A DNA stretch of 25,965 nt from the NCBI GenBank assembly GCA_016928975.1, contig JAFGJR010000330.1:1-25965 (forward strand). The letters run 5' to 3'. The notes below the pieces were generated by a model, which saw nothing but the letters and a program-made list of their open reading frames with translations, was not told the DNA's origin and searched no databases. Shown here piece by piece: positions 6,429 to 13,222 of the stretch (within the stretch, counting starts at the first letter, position 1; every line of letters starts with the position of its first letter). This DNA comes from Sedimentisphaerales bacterium (GTDB taxonomy: Bacteria; Planctomycetota; Phycisphaerae; Sedimentisphaerales; SG8-4). The position numbers and the translations under genes are program-made.

Positions 6429-7751
6429 CTACACGCCCGAGACGACTACGTCGGTGAAGACCAGGCTCGGTGTCCGTATGGAGGAGTAGGGCCACGGATC
6501 GTTCGCCACCTCCGCGAGCTTGTGCCAGAACTCCAGGTGGTTGCCGGCGATGTTCATCTCCGCGACGGCCTGCACCGGCTCGCCGTTCTCGAAGAGCTTG
6601 CCGATGATGCCGACCGAGGAGTCGCCCGTGGTCGAGTTGGAGTTGCCGCCGATGAAGCCGGTGATGAAGATCCCCTTGCCGAGGTCCTTCATGATCTCCT
6701 GCACGGACCGCTTTCCGGGCGGAATGATCAGATTCGATGGTCCGCCGGTCGTCGGTTCCCAGCCGAGCTTGCGGCTGTAGTACCAGTCCACGTAGAAATC
6801 CTTCAGTACGCCGGCTTCGATCATGACTCGCCTCTTCGCGGCGAATCCGTCGCCGTCGAAAAGGGAGCTGCCCAGTCCACCGACGACGAGCGGGTCATCG
6901 ATCAGCGTCAGGCGCTCGCTGGCGATTTCCTGGCCTTTCTTGTCCGCCAGGAAGGATCGCTTCTGCTGGATGTTGCGGCCGTACATGGCCGAGAGCAAGC
7001 CACTGAGAATCCTCGGAACGTTCTGGTTCTCGATGATGACCGGCAGAGTTGCCGTGTCGATCTTTCGGGCGCCGAGCAGATCGAGCGTGCGTTCTGCCGC
7101 CAGGGCCCCGATCCGTTCGGGCGCGGGCATGCCTTTTCGGCTGACGGACGCCGCGGTGCTGTAGCCGTTCGGCCTGCGGTCGCCCTCATCCTGGACGGTC
7201 ATCTCCGCACCGGCATAGAAACTCGTGGACTCCTGGACGCCTTCGAAACCATTGCTCGTCAGGGTGATCGACTCGGCGCGGCTGTCATGCTGCCCGGCGG
7301 TGACCGAGATCACCTTCGGCCCACCCTTGGCCAAACAGGCCGCCTCGATCGCCTTGACCGCATCGTGCCGCTGCTCGGGCGTCAGCGCCTCATAGCTTGC
7401 GTCGCGAATGCCCAGGTCGATGCTGGGCCGGCCTTCATAGTACCGTGGGTCGGGCAGCGTGCGGTAGGGGTCCTCCGCCAGCAATTTTGTCGAGGCCACC
7501 GCCCTGGCAATGAAGTCCTTCAACGCCTGCCGGCGCAAGTCCGACGTGCTCTGCGCCGAGTATCGCTGGTTCACGTAGGTCTCAATCCCGAGGTTTTTCG
7601 TGGAGGCCTCCTTGATCGTTTCGGGTTTGCGGTCCCGGTACTGGATTTCCACGAATCGCTCCTGCTGAATCGCAACGCGGCAGGCATCCGCGCCGGCCGT
7701 CTTTGCGGTCTCAATCGACCACTGCGCCAGATCGTACAGCTCCTTGTTCAT
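6429..7751 (-). CDS. PmbA/TldE-type subunit of a TldD/TldE metalloprotease
   Basis: A 440-aa protein of the PmbA/TldA (U62) family. ATG 7751 is chosen over a frame 20 codons longer because GGGGAGAAGAGAGC precedes it and the longer frame overlaps the upstream gene. The N-terminal half has the family's strand pattern (ERFVEIQYRDRKPETI). The C-terminal half has the conserved stretch LIIPPGKRSVQEIMKDLGKGIFITGFIGGNSN-type sequence and ends with FWHKLAEVANDPWPYSSIRTPSLVF, the usual family end. There is no HExxxH motif, as expected for the non-catalytic E-type partner. It starts 17 nt after the TldD stop, so the two form an operon. It has no signal peptide although its partner has a Tat signal. Confidence 0.85.
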   Translation of the reverse strand: MNKELYDLAQWSIETAKTAGADACRVAIQQERFVEIQYRDRKPETIKEASTKNLGIETYVNQRYSAQSTSDLRRQALKDFIARAVASTKLLAEDPYRTLPDPRYYEGRPSIDLGIRDASYEALTPEQRHDAVKAIEAACLAKGGPKVISVTAGQHDSRAESITLTSNGFEGVQESTSFYAGAEMTVQDEGDRRPNGYSTAASVSRKGMPAPERIGALAAERTLDLLGARKIDTATLPVIIENQNVPRILSGLLSAMYGRNIQQKRSFLADKKGQEIASERLTLIDDPLVVGGLGSSLFDGDGFAAKRRVMIEAGVLKDFYVDWYYSRKLGWEPTTGGPSNLIIPPGKRSVQEIMKDLGKGIFITGFIGGNSNSTTGDSSVGIIGKLFENGEPVQAVAEMNIAGNHLEFWHKLAEVANDPWPYSSIRTPSLVFTDVVVSGV

Positions 7752-7768
7752 GCTCTCTTCTCCCCGGC

Positions 7769-9301
7769 TCAAGCCTTCAAGCCACCGACGGTCATCGACT
7801 TCACCAGACAAGTCGGCAGGCCGAAACCGACGGGCACCGCCTGTCCATCCTTGCCACAGTAGCCGGCACCGCCCTGGTACATCTCCAGGTCGTTGGCCGC
7901 CATCGTGATGTTCCTGAGCATCTTCGGGCCGTTGCCCATAATGTTGACGTCCTTGATCGGTGCGGTCAGCTTGCCGTCCTCGATCAGGCGGCCCTGGGAC
8001 ACGTAGAACGCGAAATCGCCTTCACCGATCTTGACCTGCCCATTGCTCACGTCTTTGACGTAGATCCCTTTGCCTGCGCTCTTGATCACCTCTTCCGCCG
8101 TCGCGGGCCCCGCGAGCATATAGGTGTTTCGCATGCGAGGCAGGACGTAGTGCTCATAGCTTTGCCGCCGGCCGTTGCCCGTCGGTTGCACCTTGTAGTG
8201 CTTCGCGGAGATCCGGTCGTGCATGTAGCTGCGCAGGATGCCATCCTGGACCAGGACGGTCCTCTGGCCCGGCACGCCTTCGTCATCGACGTTGAGCGAG
8301 CCGGTCAGGCTGGGGTTCGTGCCGTCGTCGACGATGGTGACAAACGGCTCGGCCACCTGCTTGTCGATCATCGTCGCATAGGTGGAGATGCCCTTGCGGT
8401 TGAAGTCCGCCTCCATGCCGTGACCGATCGCCTCGTGCAGCAGGATTCCGGTGACTCCCGGCCCGAGCACGACCGGCATTTCGCCCGCCGGTGGCTGCAC
8501 GGCCTCAAAAAGGACTACGACCCGGTCCACCGCCTCATTGGCGACCTGATCGACCAGCGCCGGCGTGTAGAACGAGAAGTCCTTTCGACCGCCGAGGTGC
8601 CACGCCGCCTGTTCCGGCCTGCCGTCTTTGACGGCTACCACGCTGGCCAGGAGCCAGTCCTTTGGCAGCAGGTCCTCCGCCTTGACGCCGTCGCTGCTGA
8701 CCACCATCACCCGCTTCTGCTCGTCATGGAAGACAGCGTTGACTTTGACGACCAGTGAAGACCGGGCAAAGCACTTCTCATTCAGAGACTGCACCAGCGG
8801 GAGCTTGGATTCCAGAGGCACCGACGTCAGGAGCCTCTCCAGGGGGTAATGATTCGTGAACCTGGGTGTGACAAACTCGCCTGCCGGCTCGTGCGCCGAC
8901 GCATCGGCTATCGTGGCGGCCGTCGCGGCGGCGGCGAGCATGGATTCCGCCGTCAGGTCCTGCGTGAACCCGTACCCGACCTGATCGTCCCGGACCGTGC
9001 GGATGCCTGCGCCGAGGGACACGCTGCTATAGGCCTGGTTGACCTTGCCGTCCTCCAGCACGACATAGTTGGCGATCGTGTGCTCGAAGTACAAGTCCGC
9101 GAAATCGCCGCCTTTGGACAGCGCCCTGGCCAGCACGCGCCGGCACACGTCGTCCGTGATGCCGAACGCCGATTCGAAGTACCCCTTCTCGTCGGCCCGA
9201 GCCAGACTGTGCCATCCCGCGGGCAGCAACGATCCCACGGCTGCCGCCGAGGCGACCGCTCCTGTCTGTTTGAGAAATGACCGCCTTGTGAATGTCCTCA
9301 T
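7769..9301 (-). CDS. tldD: TldD-type metallopeptidase with Tat signal
   Basis: A 510-aa zinc metallopeptidase of family U62. The metal motif HEAIGH spans residues 289-294 inside LLHEAIGHGMEADF, and the conserved Cys of the CGKxGQ motif is at about residue 482; both match the TldD HExxxH plus Cys ligand set. With PmbA/TldE it forms a barrel-like protease that cleaves unfolded small peptides. Unlike the cytosolic enterobacterial protein, this copy starts with RTFTRRSFLKQTG and an Ala-rich hydrophobic stretch to about residue 27, a clear twin-arginine signal, so it should be exported or membrane-held. The start is supported by AGGGAGG six nt upstream. It is the first gene of the pair with the PmbA-like gene. 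Neighbouring Tat-signal oxidoreductase and amidohydrolase genes fit an exported-enzyme neighbourhood. Confidence 0.88.
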   Translation of the reverse strand: MRTFTRRSFLKQTGAVASAAAVGSLLPAGWHSLARADEKGYFESAFGITDDVCRRVLARALSKGGDFADLYFEHTIANYVVLEDGKVNQAYSSVSLGAGIRTVRDDQVGYGFTQDLTAESMLAAAATAATIADASAHEPAGEFVTPRFTNHYPLERLLTSVPLESKLPLVQSLNEKCFARSSLVVKVNAVFHDEQKRVMVVSSDGVKAEDLLPKDWLLASVVAVKDGRPEQAAWHLGGRKDFSFYTPALVDQVANEAVDRVVVLFEAVQPPAGEMPVVLGPGVTGILLHEAIGHGMEADFNRKGISTYATMIDKQVAEPFVTIVDDGTNPSLTGSLNVDDEGVPGQRTVLVQDGILRSYMHDRISAKHYKVQPTGNGRRQSYEHYVLPRMRNTYMLAGPATAEEVIKSAGKGIYVKDVSNGQVKIGEGDFAFYVSQGRLIEDGKLTAPIKDVNIMGNGPKMLRNITMAANDLEMYQGGAGYCGKDGQAVPVGFGLPTCLVKSMTVGGLKA

Positions 9302-9333
9302 ACAACCTCCCTGACGCTTGTCGTCTGTATTGG

Positions 9334-9981
9334 CTACCTGATTTTGCAGCTGATGGTCATGCCGTCGTTCTTCTCCATTGAGGCGCGGATTGTGACGGTG
9401 TCGTAGTCGGGGCTGTTCTGGACGTAATCGAGGAAGTCCTTCATGGCGCGGGCGGATTGGATGACATTGTCGGCCACGACGACGGCACCCACCTTGAGCT
9501 TGGGCTCGAGGATCTTGAGGTACTTGAAGTAGTCCCGCTTCAGCGCGTCGATGAACACGAAGTCGATCGGGCCTTCCAGGTTGGGCAGGGTCTTAAGGGC
9601 GTCGCCTTCCACGACGGTGACCACCTTCTCCAGGCCGACCTTTTCCAGGTTCTCGCGGGTCTCCTGGACGGCCGCCGGGTCAATGTCGTGGGTCCACAAG
9701 TGCCCGCCGGTCCGCTCGAAGGCGATTCCCATATTGATTGCGCCGTACCCGCTGGCGGCGCCGACCTCGACGCCTCGCTTGGCGCCGGAGCTTTCGATCA
9801 GGATGCGAAGCATCATCGCGTCGCCCGGCGTCGTGTTGAGACTGGTGCGATGGAAGTTGTCGACGAACTGTTTCCTGAATTCAGGACTCATTCTGTTCTG
9901 CTCCCCGGCATAGACGCACAGAGTGGCAAGGACCACCACGATAGCACACGACATCACGGCGACGAAGCGATGATTCTTCAT
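9334..9981 (-). CDS. Class I SAM-dependent O-methyltransferase with signal peptide
   Basis: A 215-aa protein. Residues 1-26 form a signal peptide or anchor (KNHRFVAVMSCAIVVVLATL). The rest is a compact Rossmann methyltransferase: motif I GVEVGAASGYGAINMG, motif II region LWTHDIDPAAV, a VVEGDALKTL strand, IDFVFIDALKRDYFKYL (the FIDA-x-K metal and catalytic segment of catechol/caffeoyl-CoA-type O-methyltransferases), and VVVADNVIQS. The start has GGGGAG seven nt upstream. It lies 32 nt upstream of the tldD start on the same strand and could be cotranscribed with that pair. Export of a SAM-dependent enzyme is unexpected because SAM is cytosolic; an uncleaved anchor keeping the domain inside is the alternative. 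Confidence 0.82.
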   Translation of the reverse strand: MKNHRFVAVMSCAIVVVLATLCVYAGEQNRMSPEFRKQFVDNFHRTSLNTTPGDAMMLRILIESSGAKRGVEVGAASGYGAINMGIAFERTGGHLWTHDIDPAAVQETRENLEKVGLEKVVTVVEGDALKTLPNLEGPIDFVFIDALKRDYFKYLKILEPKLKVGAVVVADNVIQSARAMKDFLDYVQNSPDYDTVTIRASMEKNDGMTISCKIR

Positions 9982-10072
9982 GAAGGACTCCCCAAGAGCA
10001 TTTGTGATTTACGATTCGGCGACGCACTTTTTCAGCTTCACACCTCAGACTTGACGCTTCACACTCTGCGTC

Positions 10073-10990
10073 TTACGCCACCTCGGCCAGAGCGGCATTC
10101 ATCTGCCGGATGGCCTCGTCGATTTCGGCGGCGCTCTTGAAGCCGATGGTGACGCAGTCGAGCAGGCCGCACTGCATGGCGAAGCGGATGGATTTCTCGC
10201 GGTCCTCGGGCCTGGTGAAGTCGCCCTCACCGACGATCTTCATGCCAATGACGCCCCGGCCTTTCTCGTGCATGCGCTTGAGCTGCTCCATCACGGCCGG
10301 CACATGCGACGCGTCGCTCCGGGCGTTCCACGATTTGGCATCCGGCGTGTCCATGTGGGCGCCCTGCGGATTGACGCGCACCAGGTGGACATCGACCCAG
10401 TCGAGCTCGACGCCCCGCGCCAGCGCGGGCAGGCTGTGGCAGGAGACGCCATGAGCCCGGATGATCTTCTTGTCCTTCGCCTCTTGCATCGCGTCCATCA
10501 CCCGCTTTCGTTGCTCGTCCCAGTCCGGGGTGATCGTGCAGTGGACGAGCAGGCTGTCGATGTAATCGACGCCGTACGTCTGGCGGTACTTGTCGATCTC
10601 CTCCAGGGGGTTGTCAGGCGCGCCGCCCATCTTGGTCTGGAGGAAGAGCTTTTCTCTCGGCAGGCCCGCGATGGCTTCTTTGAGCATGCCGTGCGTTCGA
10701 TACGACCGGGCGATGTCGATGAACGTGATGCCCTGGTCATAGGCATACTGGACGAGACGGTTGAAGCCCTCCTGGCCCAGTTCCTGCTGGACGCGGCCCG
10801 AGTTGGTGCCACAGCCGATGCCCAGCCGGCTGATCTTGATGCCGGTCTTGCCCAGCGGCACCTGATCGATGGCGGTCTTCTTCGGCCCGGACCACCCGAC
10901 CCTCGCCGCCACCGGCGACAACAGAATCCCGCCCGCCACCGCCGCCGTCCGTTCGATGAATTGTCGTCTGGTAAGTTCTCTTCGATGCAT
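10073..10990 (-). CDS. Tat-signal aldo/keto reductase
   Basis: A 305-aa aldo/keto reductase superfamily oxidoreductase. ATG 10990 is chosen over a longer frame because GGGGAG lies upstream and the Tat signal begins there (RRELTRRQFIERTAAVAGG). Barrel motifs are in order: VPLGKTGIKISRLGIGCG; the active-site Asp and Tyr in GITFIDIARSYRTHGM; the Lys in LFLQTKMGG; the His in DSLLVHCTI. All four catalytic tetrad positions are therefore present. NAD(P)H-dependent carbonyl reduction is the family reaction, although an exported form would more plausibly act as a Tat-carried cofactor-bound enzyme, as in planctomycete Tat oxidoreductases. No Fe-S cluster Cys motif is seen at the C-terminus. It lies 91 nt upstream of the methyltransferase on the same strand. 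Confidence 0.85.
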   Translation of the reverse strand: MHRRELTRRQFIERTAAVAGGILLSPVAARVGWSGPKKTAIDQVPLGKTGIKISRLGIGCGTNSGRVQQELGQEGFNRLVQYAYDQGITFIDIARSYRTHGMLKEAIAGLPREKLFLQTKMGGAPDNPLEEIDKYRQTYGVDYIDSLLVHCTITPDWDEQRKRVMDAMQEAKDKKIIRAHGVSCHSLPALARGVELDWVDVHLVRVNPQGAHMDTPDAKSWNARSDASHVPAVMEQLKRMHEKGRGVIGMKIVGEGDFTRPEDREKSIRFAMQCGLLDCVTIGFKSAAEIDEAIRQMNAALAEVA

Positions 10991-11125
10991 GAGTGACTCC
11001 CCATATTGTCGTTGCGTCTTCACCGCTCCGGTTCTCTGTCGTCCGTCCAGCGCCCCACGTAACCCGGGGCCCCTCCATCCTGCCAACCCCGCCCCCGAAA
11101 CGCAAGCTTTTTGTCGCTCAATACC

Positions 11126-11153
11126 TTGATTCGACCGCCAACCGTGCTATCAT
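11126..11153 (+). promoter_or_regulatory. Putative promoter for the toxin-tip/immunity pair
   Basis: TTGATT at 11126-11131 and TATCAT at 11148-11153 are separated by 16 nt. This plus-strand sigma70-like promoter lies in the divergent region between the aldo/keto reductase gene and the small plus-strand genes. It would read into the toxin-tip frame starting at about 11211. Confidence 0.35.
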
Positions 11154-11210
11154 GTCCATAGTTGATGAAACAGACGCGGACACTGGGAGTGTCATTCTGT
11201 AAAGGGGTAG

Positions 11211-11447
11211 ACGACTATTCCCAGGCTCGCAGAAGAACTCGTTGCTCAGTCTCGCGTGATTGCGAAGGGTCGTCGCATACGCGACCTGGGGAGACTCCTG
11301 AAGAAGTATGGTGGGATGCCCTCCATGTGGACCAAAAAGAGCAGCCCAGTGGTCGAGATCGGCGGGGGCAAGTACGAGTATCACTGGTATGAGCATCATG
11401 GACTCGGGAAATTCGAGGTCAAGAAGAAGAAGGTCAGAGACGTATGA
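11211..11447 (+). pseudogene. Orphan C-terminal tip resembling an Rhs/polymorphic toxin
   Basis: The frame is open from a TAG at 11208-11210 and reads TTIPRLAEELVAQSRVIAKG, then RRIRDLGRLLKKYGGMPSMW, and ends with EYHWYEHHGLGKFEVKKKK. The segment order (helix, 'IRDLGRLLKKYGG', 'W.KKSS', 'HWYEHHG.GK.E.K') matches what I recall from the last ~70 residues of many Rhs/RHS-repeat polymorphic toxins. Only GTG 11256 could start a 63-aa product, which would cut the first helix, and no good ribosome binding site precedes it. So this is probably a detached toxin module without its delivery protein. It overlaps the next gene by 4 nt (ATGA), the usual toxin-immunity arrangement. Family identity is from memory of sequence patterns and should be searched. 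Confidence 0.5.
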
Positions 11448-11770
11448 TTGTGAGATTGAAAGAGAAGAGCCCTGAGTTCCCGGATCTCACGCCGGATCAG
11501 CCGTACTTCGTCATAGGAATTGAGGCGAATGACTATCGCATCCTGAACGATCACGGTAAGCCGTACCTTTATCCTCCGGGTTTATTTGAGGTAATCGACT
11601 CGCACGAGCCGAGCATTTGGATCACCGAATATGGCGATGACGGAGAGCGCTATTCCTATCCGGCGGAACTGAATCAAGCAGGGTTCTTTGAAGACTATTT
11701 CGACGGGAAAGACGACGCTCTTTCCACCTTCTGGCACGTGGTGAACAAACGCCTGTCCGAGGCAGCTTGA
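11444..11770 (+). CDS. Putative immunity protein for the adjacent toxin tip
   Basis: A 108-aa acidic soluble protein, starting at the ATG that overlaps the stop of the toxin-like frame (ATGA at 11444-11447). Characteristic segments are YFVIGIEANDYRILNDHGKPY, LYPPGLFEVIDSHEP and AELNQAGFFEDYFDG. Its small size, acidity and coupling to a basic toxin-like tip fit an immunity protein that neutralises the toxin by binding. I recall similar sequences next to Rhs-type toxin ends but cannot name a domain with certainty. The gene appears intact, while the toxin lacks its large N-terminal carrier, as expected of a retained orphan immunity gene. Confidence 0.6.
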   Translation: MIVRLKEKSPEFPDLTPDQPYFVIGIEANDYRILNDHGKPYLYPPGLFEVIDSHEPSIWITEYGDDGERYSYPAELNQAGFFEDYFDGKDDALSTFWHVVNKRLSEAA

Positions 11771-11773
11771 GTA

Positions 11774-11909
11774 TGATTCACGACCTTGTTGCAGCCGTTT
11801 ACAGGGGCGGCTATCGCATCGAACTCCAATTCGACGATGGCGAGCGGGGAGTTCTTCCGGGGGTTCTTCGGTCAACGAAGAACTCGGCACGCCGGCCTGG
11901 GAAACGATC
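11774..11909 (+). pseudogene. DUF2442 gene remnant with internal deletion
   Basis: ATG 11774 opens with MIHDLVAAVYRGGYRI and ELQFDDGERGV, the N-terminal half of a DUF2442 protein. The sequence then leaves that frame. In another frame it reads VNEELGTPAWETIMSID, which resembles the C-terminal DUF2442 segment 'v.eElGTltW'. The middle (about 30 residues, normally containing 'FRxLDFFRxFxV') is missing, so a deletion has joined the two ends out of frame. The translated product would stop within about 45 codons. The second fragment runs in frame into the next gene. Confidence 0.55.
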
Positions 11910-12569
11910 ATGAGTATTGATGGTTACCTTCGCCAGTTCATAGAGGGTAGCGGCAAGAACAAGGGAAGGCGACCTGGAGAGCGGTACGCCTCTTTTGACT
12001 ATTGCTTCAACTACTTTCAGCAATTCCGAGATGACGGGCGATTAGCCAACATGGCTGATCAAACCAACCTCGAATTGTCATGTCTTCATCTTGCGTTCTA
12101 TCTTGCAAGCTGGGGGATGTTTCGTGGTTCATCATTCCTCCTTGAAAAGAGCGTCAAGTTCTTTGAGCCGCTTGTCGTCGCCATATCTAAGATGCCGAAG
12201 GGTATCTGGGCTGTAGATGCTGACAGATACACGGACGACAACATTACACTGTTGATCGAGTGCGCCGATAGGACTGCCGATGGCCTTGGCAGGGACAATA
12301 GACCGACGGACACACTGGTCACGAAGATCATGCTTGGAGTCTTTGGGAATGTCCCGGCATTCGACGGCAATTTCAAGAAGGGTTTTGGCTGCTATTCGTT
12401 TGGGGAGAGGAGTCTGAGGATGATCGGTGACTTCTACGAGGATCACAAGGCCCGGATCGACGCAGAAGTCATCTACACGTTTGACTTCTCTGGAAATGAG
12501 ACGAGGCGGCGGTACACAAAAGCAAAGATCATCGATATGATCGGCTTCATCAAAGGGCAAGAGATGTAG
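11910..12569 (+). CDS. Conserved-looking hypothetical protein, 219 aa
   Basis: A soluble protein starting at ATG 11910; only a weak GGGA lies upstream. It begins SIDGYLRQFIEGSGKNKG. It contains the compact segments ASFDYCFNYFQQFRDDG, LSCLHLAFYLASWGMFRGSS, RPTDTLVTKIMLGVFGNVPA and KRGFG-like KKGFGCYSFGERSLRMIGDF, and ends RRYTKAKIIDMIGFIKG. I recall proteins with the same 'FYLASWGMFRGSSFLL' and 'PTDTLVTKIMLGVFGNVPAFD' blocks scattered across bacteria as uncharacterised accessory genes, but know no function. It is mostly helical, with no signal peptide, membrane helix or obvious catalytic triad. It sits in the middle of the toxin/immunity and DUF2442 patch, with lower GC than the flanking housekeeping genes. 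Confidence 0.72.
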   Translation: MSIDGYLRQFIEGSGKNKGRRPGERYASFDYCFNYFQQFRDDGRLANMADQTNLELSCLHLAFYLASWGMFRGSSFLLEKSVKFFEPLVVAISKMPKGIWAVDADRYTDDNITLLIECADRTADGLGRDNRPTDTLVTKIMLGVFGNVPAFDGNFKKGFGCYSFGERSLRMIGDFYEDHKARIDAEVIYTFDFSGNETRRRYTKAKIIDMIGFIKGQEM

Positions 12570-12665
12570 AGGGCCGGCAAGCACCCAGACTCTACAGATT
12601 CCAGACCGGGCTCCGCCAGGTCGGGTTCTGACATCAAACAACTTGTGGATCGTGGGCCGACGTAA

Positions 12666-12674
12666 TGCTATGAT
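12666..12674 (+). promoter_or_regulatory. Extended -10 element before the DUF4160-DUF2442 pair
   Basis: TGCTATGAT contains the extended -10 pattern TGN followed by TATGAT (5 of 6 to TATAAT), 27 nt before the ATG at 12702. No convincing -35 hexamer is found at 17 nt (TTGTGG is at 20 nt), consistent with an extended -10 promoter. Confidence 0.35.
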
Positions 12675-12701
12675 GAGCGAGAATCTCATAGGAGCCTGAT
12701 T

Positions 12702-12956
12702 ATGCCAGTCATTGCTCGTTTTTACGGGATTGTCATCAAGATGTACTTCAGCCAGAGCGAGCATGGCGTCGCGCATTTTCACGCTGTTTATGGGGAGTTC
12801 AATGGCGTCTTCAATGTCGAGACTCTGGAGATGATGGAAGGCGATCTGCCAATAAGGGCGCAGCGGCTGGTCAAGGACTGGGCATCGCAATACCAGCGAG
12901 AGTTGCTGCGAATGTGGCAGACCAACGAATTCATGCAGTTGCCCGGTTTGGAGTAA
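12702..12956 (+). CDS. DUF4160 family protein
   Basis: An 84-aa protein with AGGAG at the right distance before ATG 12702. It opens MPVIARFYGIVIKMYFSQSE and continues EHGVAHFHAVYGEF, the signature of the DUF4160 family ('F.G..I.M...DH.PPHFHA.Y'), in which His residues line a putative active or binding site. A helix (LVKDWASQYQRELLRMW) forms the C-terminus. DUF4160 genes are very often followed directly by DUF2442 genes, as here (4 nt gap). The pair has been considered toxin-antitoxin-like, but the biochemical role is not established. Confidence 0.85.
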   Translation: MPVIARFYGIVIKMYFSQSEHGVAHFHAVYGEFNGVFNVETLEMMEGDLPIRAQRLVKDWASQYQRELLRMWQTNEFMQLPGLE

Positions 12957-12960
12957 CAAG

Positions 12961-13218
12961 ATGAACGCTCCCAAGGTTGAATCAGTCAAGCCGCTGGAAG
13001 GCAGGCGGTTGTTGGTCAAGTTCGTGAATGGCGTGGAGAAGGTCTACGACTGCAATCAACTGCTGCATCTGGAAATGTTCCAGTCGCTCAAGAATGAGGC
13101 GTTCTTCAAGTCGGTAAGAGTTGACACTGGGGGGTACGGCGTTTCCTGGAACGACGATGCGGACTTGAGTGAATACGAGTTGTGGGCCAATGGCAAAGAA
13201 CCTGCATTGGCGGGGTGA
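12961..13218 (+). CDS. DUF2442 family protein
   Basis: An 85-aa protein starting at ATG 12961, four nt after the DUF4160 stop, so probably translated from the same message. Family features are the N-terminal strand LLVKFVNGVEKVYD, 'LKNEAFFKSVRVD' and 'GYGVSWNDDADLSEYELW', corresponding to the 'F.F..V.vd..g..i.W....dis.e.ly' pattern of DUF2442. These proteins resemble small DNA-binding or antitoxin-like modules and commonly pair with DUF4160. A second, broken DUF2442 copy of a different subtype lies about 1 kb upstream (11774-11909). Confidence 0.85.
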   Translation: MNAPKVESVKPLEGRRLLVKFVNGVEKVYDCNQLLHLEMFQSLKNEAFFKSVRVDTGGYGVSWNDDADLSEYELWANGKEPALAG

Positions 13219-13222
13219 CGGT

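Noticed and set aside
5512..6489. A 325-codon plus-strand frame opposite the PEP-CTERM-like gene
   Set aside because: The minus-strand protein has a signal peptide, a sorting signal and a good ribosome binding site; the plus frame has none.
6342..7862. A 506-codon plus-strand frame opposite the PmbA-like gene
   Set aside because: It is antisense to a well-supported PmbA/TldE coding region; the frame stays open because of high GC at third positions. No recognisable domain.
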